A stretch of 64,000 bases of DNA from assembly GCF_002443255.2 (NCBI RefSeq), contig NW_019211459.1, positions 25,811,388-25,875,387 of the forward strand, given 5' to 3'. This document shows, piece by piece, positions 20,048 to 33,424 of the stretch (position 1 is its first letter; the number at the start of each line of letters is the position of its first letter). This DNA is from Varroa destructor (Eukaryota > Arthropoda > Arachnida > Mesostigmata > Varroidae). Position numbers and translations under genes: made by a program. The notes under the pieces are model-generated. The model searched no databases, was not told where the DNA came from, and saw only the letters and a list, made by a program, of their open reading frames with translations.

Positions 20048-23000
20048 TTCTTTTCGAATTGGCCATCACTTATTGTTCGTTATATAGTAACACCGTTGCT
20101 CGCGGTGTCAGGTCAACTTAGCCGCGCACGTAACTTAACGTTTGAAAAAAACATCGAATATACTTATGGCACAATGGAATCTATTTCACTTGATCTCCGG
20201 CAATCGTATTAGCACTAGTACAGCCTATTATCAGCCGTAAAGATAATAATGCCGATGGCTATCACGATGGGGGAGGAACAAAACGTGGTATCCATGAATC
20301 TCGTTGACTTTCGAGGAACCTATGCCAGAATACGCTATAATGCTAAACGGTAAAAGGAGATTCTTGTGAAAACAACGTATACGGGAATATGAATGAAGCT
20401 TTACGTAGCATGATGCGTATTGCCTAACCAAGGGTCCTGTTTTACGACCAAGTTGAGTCATGACGATAGTAATTTAACAAAGTAGCATATTTTATACGAT
20501 ATGCGAACATAGTCCGAGCAATTTATGTAACTTGTCCCAGTTACTAAATTGTGACGAACTTACCTGTATTTGTAATGCGGGCTCAGCTAAAGGGGAGTGC
20601 AATATATATATAGATGATGATAGCTTTCGTGTACACTGTTTGTCCGAATGCTGAATACGATCCTCTATAGATACCTTTTTTCTATATATTATGTAGTCTA
20701 TTATGAGATAGTCTACGACGCGGATTGATTACGGATAACCGCAAAACTATGGTTTACAAACTAGGCAGGTCAGGTAATTTACTTGTGAGTTGCTCCATAT
20801 TGATTTATTTCCTATATAAAAATATATCAAATAAATAAAATAAAAAATACATCAATCGAAAATAGTCCCTGCTTGGAGAGACACTTCCCTATTGTAGTAA
20901 CTCACTAGATAGCTGGTTAATGCCAACGAAAAATACACTGAGCACTTAGTTTGAAATAGAAAAACATTAATAAAACATAGTAAACAATATTAACAAATGA
21001 TGCATACATTATTCGAACTGGAACTTAGATAGTTCAGAGTCTGAAATTGATGGGTTCGTATCTTTCAGCAGCAGCTTTTCACGGGTGTCCTACTTTCGCC
21101 CACTATAAAGGTCCCGATATTTAGCAACCATGATCACTTGGCCTCTGGCACAACAACAGTGCGTGCGTCAATCAACTGATCCTTTCAAGAACATAAATAG
21201 TAAAATTCTGTGCTGGCTTTCGGACTATCCCCAAGTCGCAGATTGAACGCATGCCAGATTGACGCCTGTGTCACCTTTAGTAGGTATGCATCGTAGGTTT
21301 TCAACTAGGACGCGTACGCAGGCCCTGAGAAAGCATTTATCTTTAAGCGGAAAACGTAATTTCGCGTAGTTCAAATATTTTCTCGAAAGTTCGACTACAA
21401 TAAACAAGCGGTTCGCCATAAACCGCTCTGTAATGATGTCAGTCGGCTCACAAGCGTTGTAGGTTAAATGCATTTATTTGCTCCCTGTTTCTGCGAAATC
21501 CATATATACTCGTTCGTATATAGTTTAACGGCTGCGTCCGATCGACGAATCTTCAAATTATTACGCTTCTGACCCGCAAGCTTGACCCTACAAATTAGGT
21601 TCCATCATGCAACAGACGTACACAATCAGGCCCAGTCTGCAACGCACATGATACACTCGAAGGCATAGCACAATCACGCCGTGCACTAGAGCAGTACGTG
21701 AGTTTCAGCTCATCCAAAAGACTGCTTGCAGTCTCGTTCTTTCTAGTCCATAAAAATGCGCGGCAAAAACAAAGCTACCAGTCAACAGCTGTGCTTATTT
21801 ACGTATGAATAACAGGTTGTATCTAATTTTGTTCGACTCCATTAAAATGTCGTCATAAAAAACGACCGCTTAGCTTGCTTTTATATTTTAATGGTAAACA
21901 TTCTTGTCAAGAAGTTGCCTTTCTGTGCATTCCCCCTTTATTGTATGGCAAAAACGAATAGGTGAAAGAATCTGATGGCTTTTCGCTAATCGAACATTGT
22001 AACGATAACCGGTATAGGATGCGCTTCGATTTAGGACTTTAACGGTAAGTGCAAGTTTGCTGCGTTCGATAAATAAATAAGTTTTTTTCAGCAAGTTTCA
22101 GGTGCTTCTATGCTTGGGGCTATAAGTTTAAATAGGATTTAAGAAAACAGAAAAACGAAGAAACAGGTAGATCTCGGATCCTTTCAGCGCAGTGTAAATT
22201 CAAAGCAATACAAGCTTTATATGCGTACGATAGAGGCAGGATCGTCAACTACATATTCTACCTAGCTTTGAACGAAGCTTATAGAACTACTACGAAATAT
22301 AACAAAAATCAATTCGCAGGATTTGCAATCGGCCAAAAACATAGGGCAATCGATGAGGCTGCACCAGAGACAAAATCCGACCGGCTGAAGTGAATTAGCG
22401 ACGCAGGACTAGTAATTAGGCCAACAGTAACCAGTTTATAGACGGTAGTCAAGTAATGTAATCGGGGTGACGCTGATCAGCGATTTTTTGGCCCGTGGTT
22501 TGCATCTTGGCAAATTTCTGGTAGCAGCCCTCTGTACGCGAACGACCCCATGCGGCCTAAACTACCAGCTGTAAACTATGCCGATCATACTGATATGATA
22601 TCCGTGTATTTGCTACCTAGGTGCCTTTGCCTTGAAGTGTTCATCGTTAATTTGTGTATAACCGTCGCCGAACCTGCTGTAGCCTACACAATGTTAACAA
22701 AAATTCAGGACATGTCCAAGGAAAGCCAAACTCCAAAAAAGGGTCTCAGATATAGCTTTACTTTATAATTTCGCAAAAAGCAAATTATTGGGTTCAATAT
22801 TTTTCCTATTATCTTGTAGAGAAAGTAAATAGTCTTATTAATTAGGGCCTTCTTTGCGGCCTCAATCATTTCTGGATAGACTCAGACGACACTACATTCA
22901 AGCTGTTGCGAATAAGTGTTGTTGCTGGATTACTACTTTTGTGAGCGGTCACAAACTGTGGTCTAGAGAAACGGTAATTGCCACAATGTATGTAGTAAGA

Positions 23001-26000
23001 CACACATTTTGTTCTAGAAATGTACCATACTACAAACAGAAAAAACAACCGTCAGGGACAACGCCGTAGAACAACCATGCCGGGTCCCGTTATGAGCTTT
23101 TCCCACAACGATCGTCTTTGCCCCCAGTGTGCCTTTGTATGATCAACTAAGCTGGCATCGATATGTATGACGGTATCTAGTTCATTAGTTCTACTATATC
23201 TCCATTTGTCTTTCTATCATGGTAGAAATAATACCTGTAGAAACTATCGAAATACACTTGTTGTCTAACGGAACGATTCAGCACTACATGAGATTATTCC
23301 GCCCTGCTAAATTGTCCTGCAAAATAGGACCTGAATAAAATATTTTCCTTATCTAAAACTCCGCTTCTACTCTTCGGCAGAGAGCATTGATTCCAGCCTT
23401 TTTGTCTTTCTAAGCAGACAAATGCAGACAATTACGTGACCCACCAAGCTATCACGGGAACATCGAACGGGAACAGCCTGAATGATCTTATCCATTACGG
23501 TGTATGAAAAAAATGGTACTGGAAGGATGCTAAACGCACCGATGGGCAAACGGCCGCTTCGTAAGGGTTCAAAAAAAAACAAGACGTCTAAACACGCAGT
23601 GGCAATCGCTTTGTCGAAGGTATCATTCCACTCGTATAGCAGTTGGTACTTGTTGTGGGACTGACATACCAATATGTGTATATATCTACAATGAGCTTAT
23701 GCACGCAATACCATAAAACTAACGCTGCCATCTTAATTAGTGACATAACTCGTAGCTATATTTGTACATATAGATCTTATTAAACGTGAAAATAAATTCA
23801 TTGATGTTTAAAATCTATAAGAACTTTAGATTGCCCGCAAATCCTGGGGGTTACATTGACATTGCTTCTCAAGTATTATACTGCAATATATGAGACGTAC
23901 AAATATCGTTCTAGTCTGAATTTTTGAAAAAAACATCACCTTCACATTTGACTTGTTTCTCGGCTTAGCATCAAGCCGCATTTGAGGTTCTTGATGCTGG
24001 CGGTAAGTTCATATTTTTAAAATAACAAAATGTATGATATTTAACTTTGGATGACGGTGCAGCATCTATTGTAATCATCGACAAGTGTTTTGCAAAAGTT
24101 TTGTAACGGGACGTTTTTTTCTGAATGGTGTTATGGGACCTGGACGTTCCTAGACGTTTCAGAACGAACTTCAGGTCTTTCATGGATAAAAATTCCGCAC
24201 CTTTTCACTGGCAAGTTACTAATCATCTGACAGTTAGTCAACGGGCACTTTAAAGTCGTCTGCGCTCCATGTGAAAAATACGGCAGGGATAGGCGTAGAG
24301 AGTAGGTTCGTGAGTCAAATAAACAAATATGGCACTGTAACTTCTGTACGAAATTGTTATTAGCGATAACATATAGCTGAAAAAAAAAACAACACCGAAT
24401 TAGATATAGAAAATATGGTCGGCTTAACCAAGCGAAGTAAAACCATGGGAGAAACTTCTTAAGCCAATTTATGGTGCCTGTAGCCCGTAAGTAAACCAAA
24501 CTTTGGGGGCTCTCGAAACGCAATAGAGATATAATGAGCAAAAATGATGCCCGTCCAAAAGTCCATTTTACAGCATCCGGCTCGAATTACGTATTTACGT
24601 AATTACGTAGCTTGTGATTTCCGCAGCCTTCTGCCGTACCCTAGCTTGTATCGAGTTCGAGGTGGAACAAATCAAGGGCGTTGCTACTGTTGCCACCGCC
24701 GCCGTCGCCGATAAGTCTTTGTAGGCTTGTGATGTTCGACCTAACTGTTGTGCAAACTTGTGAAAGTGGCACGGAAATCGCAAGAAGTTAAGAACGTTAG
24801 CCAATCTTAGTGCACTTAATAATAACCTTATGCAGAAAATGGGGACTATCCCGTACGAATCTGTTTCGACATAAATAGCGAATAGGAAGACATCGAAGAA
24901 ACGCTCCTATAGGCGTCGCTTTAGATATTTGCTGTTGACTGGACAATTTAACTTCTGATTAACCCGATAGCTTAGTCCTTAAGTTAGCTTAACTTAGCAG
25001 ACGGCTGCATACGAAGTCATTTTCAATTCACTATAATATTTCTAGCGTTCGGGGTCACCTGAATTAACTTTCTGGCGTCGAATCACCGGAAATAAGAGGT
25101 ACCGCTTATCAATCGTGCTCATCAAATGTTTACGTCAATAAAGTAGTAATAAGTCGGTAGCTCGCAGGTAGGGCGGCGGGCGGTCAAATTTGCTTAAATA
25201 TCTTAAGCTCAATTCGATCATCATTCGAGTATAAATTATAGGTAGATTTCAATGGAATCTTACTTAATATAGTTTAAATTAGTGTACTCCTAAGTACGTT
25301 TTGATATATTTTACTCTATTGCCATTTTATTCGGAGCAAACCTGATTTGCTGACTATCTGTGAATCTAAAAAAGAATCTTTGACACGCCATGTGACACCT
25401 TGAAACTCACATACATACATACATACATGTGCAGCAATTGATCCTGCATGGATCTATCCCTTGAAGTAAAGATACAACCTCGTGATTGATGATTCTCTTA
25501 ATGTTGTGCTCTTCTGCATTCTACACAAATGAACCGTAATTTCGCAGCTTTGAATTCGTTGAAAGGCGACGCCACCTTAAAGCCGCAGGGGTGCCTGGTG
25601 TCTGCTATGTATCGATTGTCAGGTTCTACTTTTTTGGATGCTATTGTTTGTTTTGGCCGCCGGCAACTTGAGTCGCTATGTTTATTTTTCAAAAGAGTAC
25701 CGATCGTCCGCTTAAGATTACCTTCTACCATATACGTTGAATTTCTCTGTTGGGACTGTTCTAACTCACTGTTGCACTTTGAAAGAACGATATATCCAGA
25801 AGTTACTCATCGCATAATGTCTGCATGAGTATAACCGGCAGACAAATTCTACCATATATTACCCATTTGCCGCATGAAATAGATATATGCTAAACTGTGC
25901 GTATATGTAGGTTTTCAGATCGGTGTTCCAGCTGAAAACCGACGATCACTAGGTTTGCCAGGTTTCTAGTGTGACCTTCTTGGCCGGCTAAGCGCGATAG

Positions 26001-26959
26001 AGTATTTTCTATACGATTTTACCTCCGTACTATCGTAGATTATTTGATTATCTAATTCCCAATGAAACTCCTGCTACATTTCATATGTAAATTAGCTCAA
26101 CATTTTAAACTGCGATGTCACCTACCAGTTTCATTCAAGCCCTTCGGTCGAATTCACGAGTTGTGAGTACAAACACGCACATACGCACGTGAACAGACAA
26201 AAATCGTGCACCTAAAAACCGCTCTAAGGGCACGTTAATCGGCCGAACCGTATCAGCCAGTTTAAGTTGACGGTATCACGTTTTTTTTTAAAGTTTAAGT
26301 TAAACAGTTTAAGTTGATTGGTAACGCACCTTTACGAATGGAAGAAGATCCAATTAATCGCTGTCAGCCTGAGCAAAAGATACTCATGTCACTTCACGAA
26401 CACAAACAAGGGGTACGACGTATGATTTTAAACACAATACGCACAATTTAAGCAGGAGATTGCTGCAAAAACCAGAATATCCATACGCGAATAGATCCTT
26501 TCTGGCTGCAAGATGTCGGAAATGCTACCAATAATGGTATTTCGATAAAATCCCAAAATTTACCTTCACGTATTCTGTCCCTATGAGCATATGACGACCG
26601 GCGGGCGGACGAGCGGTCGATTCTACGCTATTCAAAAACTTGACCAGATGAACAAACTGCAACGGGTAACAGCGACAAGGCCCCAAAGTGCCAGACTTCG
26701 CTCAAAGTAAATGTTCCACAATCAGAGTTTCACACGGAACAAGTTCACCCAATTCAGAACCATCCGAAGCTGTATGACGCTTCCACCTGTTTTTCAGACA
26801 GCATCAAATAAATACCGGTTTATTATCAGCCATTACACATACCCGCGAACAACAAGTCTATTGTACGTATCTCTCGGTCTCTATGAATGACCAGACTTTT
26901 CACAAGAACTTCGTCGTTCTTTGATGAGCATCAAGACGACGTTCTCGACCCTGAGCTCT
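20048..26959. other. Gene-poor stretch
   Basis: Only short open frames occur here, the longest being 136 codons at 24131-24541 on the minus strand, and none matches a family I know. It contains an (ACAT)n tract at 25409-25428. No transposon open frame or terminal repeats were identified. Confidence 0.55.
25409..25428. repeat. (ACAT)5 microsatellite
   Basis: Five tandem ACAT units. Confidence 0.9.
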
Positions 26960-27584
26960 TGTTGGCAGCTTTTCTCTAGTCGAAGCGCTGCTTTGCTCTG
27001 ATGCTGTTCTCGATTCGCGCGCGTCGGGTATCTAATTATCCATCACAGGTAGACACTGTTGCCGCTCACGATGGCCTGCTAATGGTGGCAGCAGTGGAGG
27101 CCTGCGGAGTAAACCGTGCTGCTTCATTGTACGTACACATTCCACACTCCACAGCTCGCCGGGGGGAGAGAGGTCATCGCAGACGAGCTTGCGTAGGCGA
27201 GAAGGCAACCTGTATGGCTGGCGGACTGAATAGCTGGCCATCTCGCCGATCGAACTCAGCCCACCAAGTGCTGGATAACACGGAGTCGGCCAAAGAGGGC
27301 CGCTCCCTCTGTTTTAACTGATATTCACTAACATCAGTTAGGCAGCTACAATGACCGCCCCTTTGCTTCCGTTCGTCTTATTGTTGATGACAGTTGCTGT
27401 TGTTGCCGGCCTTCAGGGAGTTCCTTTGCACACGGTTCTCCTGTACCTAGGTGGCGTAGCTCATTCGCGTAGGTACTGGTGGATAGACGAACGGAGGTGC
27501 GCACGTTCAATGAGTGGCACACGGCCGTCGGCCGCACACACAGATCCCCCACAAATGCATCTCGTAGTGCTATTATACCGCTGA
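26960..27584 (+). promoter_or_regulatory. GC-richer block preceding a signal-peptide frame, possible promoter and first exon
   Basis: This block is clearly richer in G+C and CpG than its neighbours and immediately precedes an ATG frame with a signal-peptide-like start at 27351. The combination would suit the promoter and 5' UTR of a plus-strand gene, but no downstream exon could be linked to it. Confidence 0.22.
27351..27584 (+). CDS. Candidate small secreted ORF or first coding exon, unknown function
   Basis: The frame has 77 codons and starts at an ATG in good context (CTACAATGA). Residues 1-20, MTAPLLPFVLLLMTVAVVAG, form a classical hydrophobic signal-peptide core with a small-residue end. 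After residue 30 the frame becomes Arg/Ser/His-rich and lacks any recognised domain. The true coding part may therefore end at an internal donor, for example CTAG/GTGGCG or CGC/GTAGGT around residues 31-40. I cannot identify the protein or its next exon. A chance open frame is possible, because an antisense frame overlaps the region too. Confidence 0.25.
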   Translation: MTAPLLPFVLLLMTVAVVAGLQGVPLHTVLLYLGGVAHSRRYWWIDERRCARSMSGTRPSAAHTDPPQMHLVVLLYR

Positions 27585-28208
27585 ATAGAAATATACGCTA
27601 TATTACTGACCATATAGACGGCGCCCCGGACGACTATATGCATATACGATAGTGGAATTCCTCGTATGGTTCAGTTAGCCAGCCACCCAGCCAGCTGCCG
27701 CCGTGTCCGTTACAATGACTAGGCGATTTGTGCTAGCCAACAATTGTTTGGATATAACTGTTTTCGTCTAACAATATCACGTGACTTTGCGCGAGAAGCC
27801 TATCTACTCGGTTAAGGATCTATTGCGGCTTGCTTGTTTGGTACTACACTGCAGGTCATGTGCTGGCTTGGGATAGTAACAACTTCTGAAATTTTGTCGT
27901 CCGTCCCACCTATCACCACGGAAACGTATGGAGAGAAACAAAGTGACCTCTACTTAGTGGCAGACTTTGACACCCGAATACTTTATGTACGAATGGAGCA
28001 TCTGACGCAAAGAAATGGGTTTTTCGAAGCCAAAGTCCAAATCAATAGATGTTAAAGAATAGCATGCGCTTTCTAGGCTATGTTTGGTGACAGTTGTCCG
28101 CCATTTGACATTCATCATCGATCTGAAACAGAGCTCGATAGCGTTAGAATTTGTGCCAAGGAAGGGAACATGGGCACCGGAAAAAAATAACCAAAATCTC
28201 GCCTATCT

Positions 28209-28239
28209 ACATGACGTAGCTGGTACGGCTACGTCATGT
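28209..28239. repeat. Perfect foldback hairpin, 12-bp arms
   Basis: The arm ACATGACGTAGC at 28209-28220 is the exact reverse complement of 28228-28239, with the 7-nt loop TGGTACG. Confidence 0.9.
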
Positions 28240-31200
28240 TCCGTTCTTCAGCAACGTCGTGCGGACATAGAGGGTAAGATAACAGAGGTGCTTTGTCCAC
28301 TGGAAGTAGTTCTAGAGAAAGGTACTTTACACGGATTGCACTCGGCGAAATCTCCACACGAGTTTTCGAACTCGGCAGCTCGGACCGCCTGCAGACGCTC
28401 GTCCTTGTTCTCCGATCTCAATATCGTGCTCTGTGTTTCACGTATTCTCGTTTTTGTAAACTCATACTACGGTTTCTACTACTACTGCTACTGCTGCTGT
28501 CGCCACTGTGACTACCAGAATATAGACTAACGTTTCTCGACATAGAAGTACTGATCATTCATGCATGGTTGAATGGGTTAAATGCATTTGTATATTAGTT
28601 GAAATCGTCATATCCGCTAACCGGTCCTGAATTTTAGAGAGAAGAACCTTTGGTAAAGATGTGCTCGGATTTCTAGGAAAAGATACATTTCTAGCTAGGT
28701 TTTCATATGAATCTGATATTCATATGCGTGCTGGGACCGAATACTAAAGACGTGACGTGTCTGGCCATAGCTGCTTGGTGATCAAGTTTCTCGGTGGAAG
28801 AACACAACGGAGGTCGTGAGAGAGACACTGGTGGACAGCGGAAAGAAGAAACAGAATTTAACTTTCGCCGGTTTTGAAGTAGCTGGCGGTAAATGGAAGA
28901 TTCGGTACGATCGTCGTGCATACATCGTAATACTTCCTGCGTCTATTAACAAACCGTTGACGTCGTAGGACCCAAGTTATTAGCCTTAAAAATAAGAAAA
29001 CAGTGGATTCGCACTACAGTTCCACAATATTTTACGGCCACTATGAGTTCAAGCGATGATTCTCTCTTTGACGATAATTGAGAAACTATCGCGCTGAAGT
29101 CGTGGAAGGAAGGTAAAGAGTACAATGTACTGTGTAGGTTTTTAGCAATTTATCGATATTAGTTTGGGTTTGCTAAAGATATGTTCTACTACGTTTAAGC
29201 AGAAAACATCCCATTAATCGTATACCTAGCTCCAGTCCTGCAAGAAATGGGATGATAAACGCTGTAGACCCAAAAACGATAGACAAAATTAACAGCCGTC
29301 TTAGTTTTACCTGACCTGTAGTAACTATTTATGACTGGTAAATAACTAGCAACATAATGTGGTGTGATGCTTGGCTATTTTCGGTTTAAATTCTTTACTG
29401 GCCTACACGATGTCTTCTCGACTGTTAGCGAAACAAATAGATCCCGATCAGATTTGTCAGAAGGTTCAGACACTACAGGGTACGCTATTGAAGGGGATAT
29501 CCTGGCTAATACTGCGGGTTACCATGATTTGACAAAAGGATCGAAAAGTAGATCGCAAGGATCAAAAGCCTTTTTTTCGAAATTCCGAAAAGTGCACTAG
29601 GACGCCTCTTGAAGCTCAAGTCTGCATAGTGTTTTTTTAATTACTTTAAAAATAGCAATGTGAATATACGGTGTTCGTTAAATAAAATAATTCGAAGTAC
29701 TGACAATGAGTGACACACGGTCGTGTACCCTATATCGAATTCCTCACAAATACACACACATACATTCGTATCAAACGTATACCTTTCTAATCTAAAGATG
29801 GAAGTTTTTTACGCTTTCTTATCTACTATTTGAACTCGTCACATGCTATTATTCTTAGATAAACATTAATAACATAATGATTTCATCACGAAGATCACTC
29901 AGTAGGAAAGAGATACACTTTTACCACCGAGGATTTTTTTACCACCAATTTTAGGATTCCGTAACTAGCGTATCGGTATTATCTTATACTTAATGAGAAA
30001 ACCCGTTTATATATGTGGTGTTTCAACTACACGATCTTACATCACAACGCAATCTTTGTATATTTTAGGCGTGAACGACATTCCCAGCTGGTGATACTAT
30101 TAAGATTTGTTATATAAAAAAGTAATAAGAAAGGAGCCTCCGCATGTCGACGATATGTAGCCAAAAAGGATCTCGTACGTTGAGGATTAACTTGAATCGA
30201 CTGCCTTGCTTTTATTTACCTTATAGTCTAAATCCGTTAGTTATTATATATGTACTGCTTTTAATCTTCTTACTTTTTAAAAAAAAGTTCGCGTTGTTGC
30301 GGCAAAAAGCTATCTTCGAAGCGTCACTTTTGTTTTTACGAACGATACGACTGCATCATACCATGTTATACATCAATGCTGTTCTATACATTCGCAACAA
30401 TCTGGCAGTGGTCCGCACAAAAAATCTCATAATTCAAGTCCTTCCATGAAAATGCTATACCCTGGTCGCAAACTACACTTACTCCCTTCACCATTTGTTT
30501 GATCCTAGAAATTTCCGCAGAAAACTGAAATCCTTCGCTGAATTTACAGGTGTCTGTCCTGGCATTCAAAAATGTAACGTATGCCATAGACGTTATTATA
30601 TAATACATAACGTGTTACTATGTACTAATGGTATGTTTCATACAAATGAAAAATTATCAAATCGTCACCTCAGCCAAGCCTGGTAGATTGTGCTTTTTCA
30701 GTAACATTGATAACTCAGCTATTCTATACTCAGCTATAGGGGTACCTTCTCATTTTTACAGTTATGATGAATATACAACTGCTTCCCTGAGACTCAGTAC
30801 GGATTACGTTCATCTGTTCGTTCATCACTTCATTATATCTGGGAAGGATGTACCCTAATCGGGATTTCGACATCCGATGTTGCTATTGCCGGGACACCTC
30901 ACTGCGATGTATAGGATTCTGGAGCATAACTATAGAGCAGCGAATTATATATACACATATGCATGGCAGTGCGAGTCCAGTTTGTTCGGAAGTGCCTTTT
31001 GGTGGGTCGCACGGTGATGGGTTCACCTCTTCAAGCAAATCCTTCATGAATGCACAACATGTCTCCCAAGGTCATACCGCCCGAATGAACATCGTTTATC
31101 CGTGATGCTTCACATAGCATTCGAAGTCAACGCTACGAGCGGTTGCACTTAACTGGAAGTCATCGCTTATCAGTACTTCAGCGAAGACGAACTACCCGAC

Positions 31201-32562
31201 TTGCTTCGTTTATCTTGCTTCCCTGAATGGCATCATCCTCTGATTGTGCAACATACACACAAACATACATACACATACGTTACAGTGAAGCCTATGCCTT
31301 TGTTCTGTTCCGTCTGGCAAATAGACGGCTTATGTTCGTTGGACTTCATTGCGCTAGCTAATCGGTCAGTATTAATTACTCTAATTAGCTAAGATCATTT
31401 CGCTAAAAGAACGCATTTAGTCCATGCCATGAACTGAAAGCTATTGTCTAACGCGAACATGAAATTGTGGTGTAAATAGCCCGCGCGTAGATTCGGTGCC
31501 AATGGTCACCTATATTTTTACTCCTCCATATCAAAATCTCAGGTAACGCCACAGAAATAACTTTTGAAGAAAAATGCAAATTGGAAATTTTGCATTTGAA
31601 CATTTTCCTAGTAAGTAAAAAAACACGCTCGAAAAAGAGTGGTTTTCTGGTGCATTATATGCTAAACCCGATTTATATACGTAGTTTCCAGGTTTCTAAC
31701 CATGCCTCTTCTATCTAGAACTTGTCTGTGTCCAATCCAAGCATGTAGGACGAGTTCATTTATACCTACGCTGCCTATTGCACTCGTATTGATTATAAAG
31801 ATGAATCACGTGGATTTCTTAGCATTTACTTACAAGTCTGGGACGTTGAACTCCACATCTATAACCCAATACGCTAAGATCAGAAACCCACAGAATCGCG
31901 TATTACGGGGTATTACAAAATAGTTCGCAGTCAAAGTCAGTGAGTCGTGCGGCCTCGTGAAACATCAATAACGTGCAAATTATAATTATGTGGTTAAGAT
32001 ACGTGGCACGGATTTTATTAAGTTACGAAGGTCTTTGGATCCTTGGATGTCTGGTACATCGCGTGTTACGATGTAGTGATCGGATTCAACTGCCCGCTCT
32101 ATGGAAGGGAGCTTCTTTGTAGTCAATTCTTTTCTGCAAGATCAGAAGAAGTCTACTGATGATACTACGAGATCGACGCGGGAAATCGGTTACTGTAACG
32201 GTATGAAGATGGGAAAATACGCCGTCTTGAGTCCTGCATTGGTTGGAAGTTTGCAACCCAACGAAAATGCTGTTTGTAAAATAACTTACATTAGAACAAA
32301 ACATTTAGTCCAGATTCGTAGTTTCATAACAATATTTGTTACCAGTTCGTTATGACGGACGTAGATATTTTCAATGATATTTGACTGATCCGATGGCAAG
32401 ATAACATTTCAAAAATACACATTTCTAAATGATGCGTTACATGGACTGACGGATTCGTATTGATTTAGCTAAAAATCCATAGCTAAAAATTGTCTGATCG
32501 TCTGATGTCGCCAATATAGCTGCCGCCATTTTACAAAAACGCGAAGTGGACAATAGTTTTTT

Positions 32563-32586
32563 TGTCTGTCTGTCTGTCTGTCTGTC
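32563..32586. repeat. (TGTC)6 microsatellite
   Basis: Six uninterrupted TGTC units follow a T run. Confidence 0.92.
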
Positions 32587-32929
32587 TCTTCGCCCTGCTT
32601 GTATCTATGCCAACCGCTATTCACTTTGAAACGGGATATGTGGCCTCAACTGTCGCCAGATGCCGCTGCGTGTCAACAAAGCTGGCACGTTAGTACTTCT
32701 AGCGACAGATATCAGTAATTATTTGGTATGTGTTAATACGTTCCAAACAACAAACGTCTGTCAGTTTTTGGTAAGATGAGGCCAAATTTCCACCGTTTTG
32801 TCGCAATATATATGATATATAGATGCTAAAAGGTGCTATTTCTAATTCGTAACATTCAACACCATTACCAAAACAGCAATTGTTTTCCCCGTCGTGTTAC
32901 TTTGTTTTCTTTTAACAGCATCCTCTCGA

Positions 32930-33130
32930 CTTTGATAAGCCGGCCAGACGTCTGTACATTACGTACAACTTAAACGACCCCAACGACAGCAGCAATGGTG
33001 ACAGAACAGGCCAGCACTGCCGGTAAAAATCCGTCGACGATCAAAAATGTACCTTTCATTTTCATCAAAAATGCGCGTTTCGAGCACCTCACTCAGCGCC
33101 GTTAGAGTCCGCCGGCCATCCGGCCGTACA
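32930..33130 (+). promoter_or_regulatory. GC-richer patch with a candidate initiator ATG and donor
   Basis: A short CpG-richer patch includes an ATG in good context (GCAGCAATGG) at 32995, followed after nine codons by CCG/GTAAAA. This could be a minimal first coding exon, but the donor is weak and nothing links it to later exons. Confidence 0.12.
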
Positions 33131-33385
33131 TGTATACTAGTATAGTTATAATAAATGTATATTTTGGCGACGCACTAGTACCTGCGAAAATGCAATTTAT
33201 TCCTTCTACGGCTCGTTTTTACCTAGTGACACAACGAAAAAAAAACGACGACAAATTATTGTTGTTGGTACAGGCCGTAACACTCGACGAACATATATTC
33301 CAACATACGGTCTAAAGCTATATCCTTCGCTAGTTTTCACTTGAAAGTGTCATTCCTACAGGCATAAGGGTTTGCTGTAACAGGC

Positions 33386-33424
33386 GGTTTGATCATCTCC
33401 CGTATATCGGGAGATGATCAAACC
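33386..33424. repeat. Perfect foldback hairpin, 17-bp arms
   Basis: The arm GGTTTGATCATCTCCCG (33386-33402) is exactly complementary to 33408-33424, with the 5-nt loop TATAT. Complementarity stops abruptly on both outer sides. Confidence 0.95.

Larger units (their letters stand above)
27585..32929. other. Gene-poor stretch
   Basis: The longest open frame (148 codons, 28084-28530, plus) contains a perfect 12-bp foldback and ends in a low-complexity Tyr/Cys-rich tail, which argues against a real protein. There is a (TGTC)6 tract at 32563-32586. No other element was identified. Confidence 0.5.

Noticed and set aside
24131..24541. 136-codon hydrophobic minus-strand frame resembling a receptor
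   Set aside because: The hydrophobicity is scattered, without clear helices or any conserved chemoreceptor motif, so a receptor call would be guesswork.
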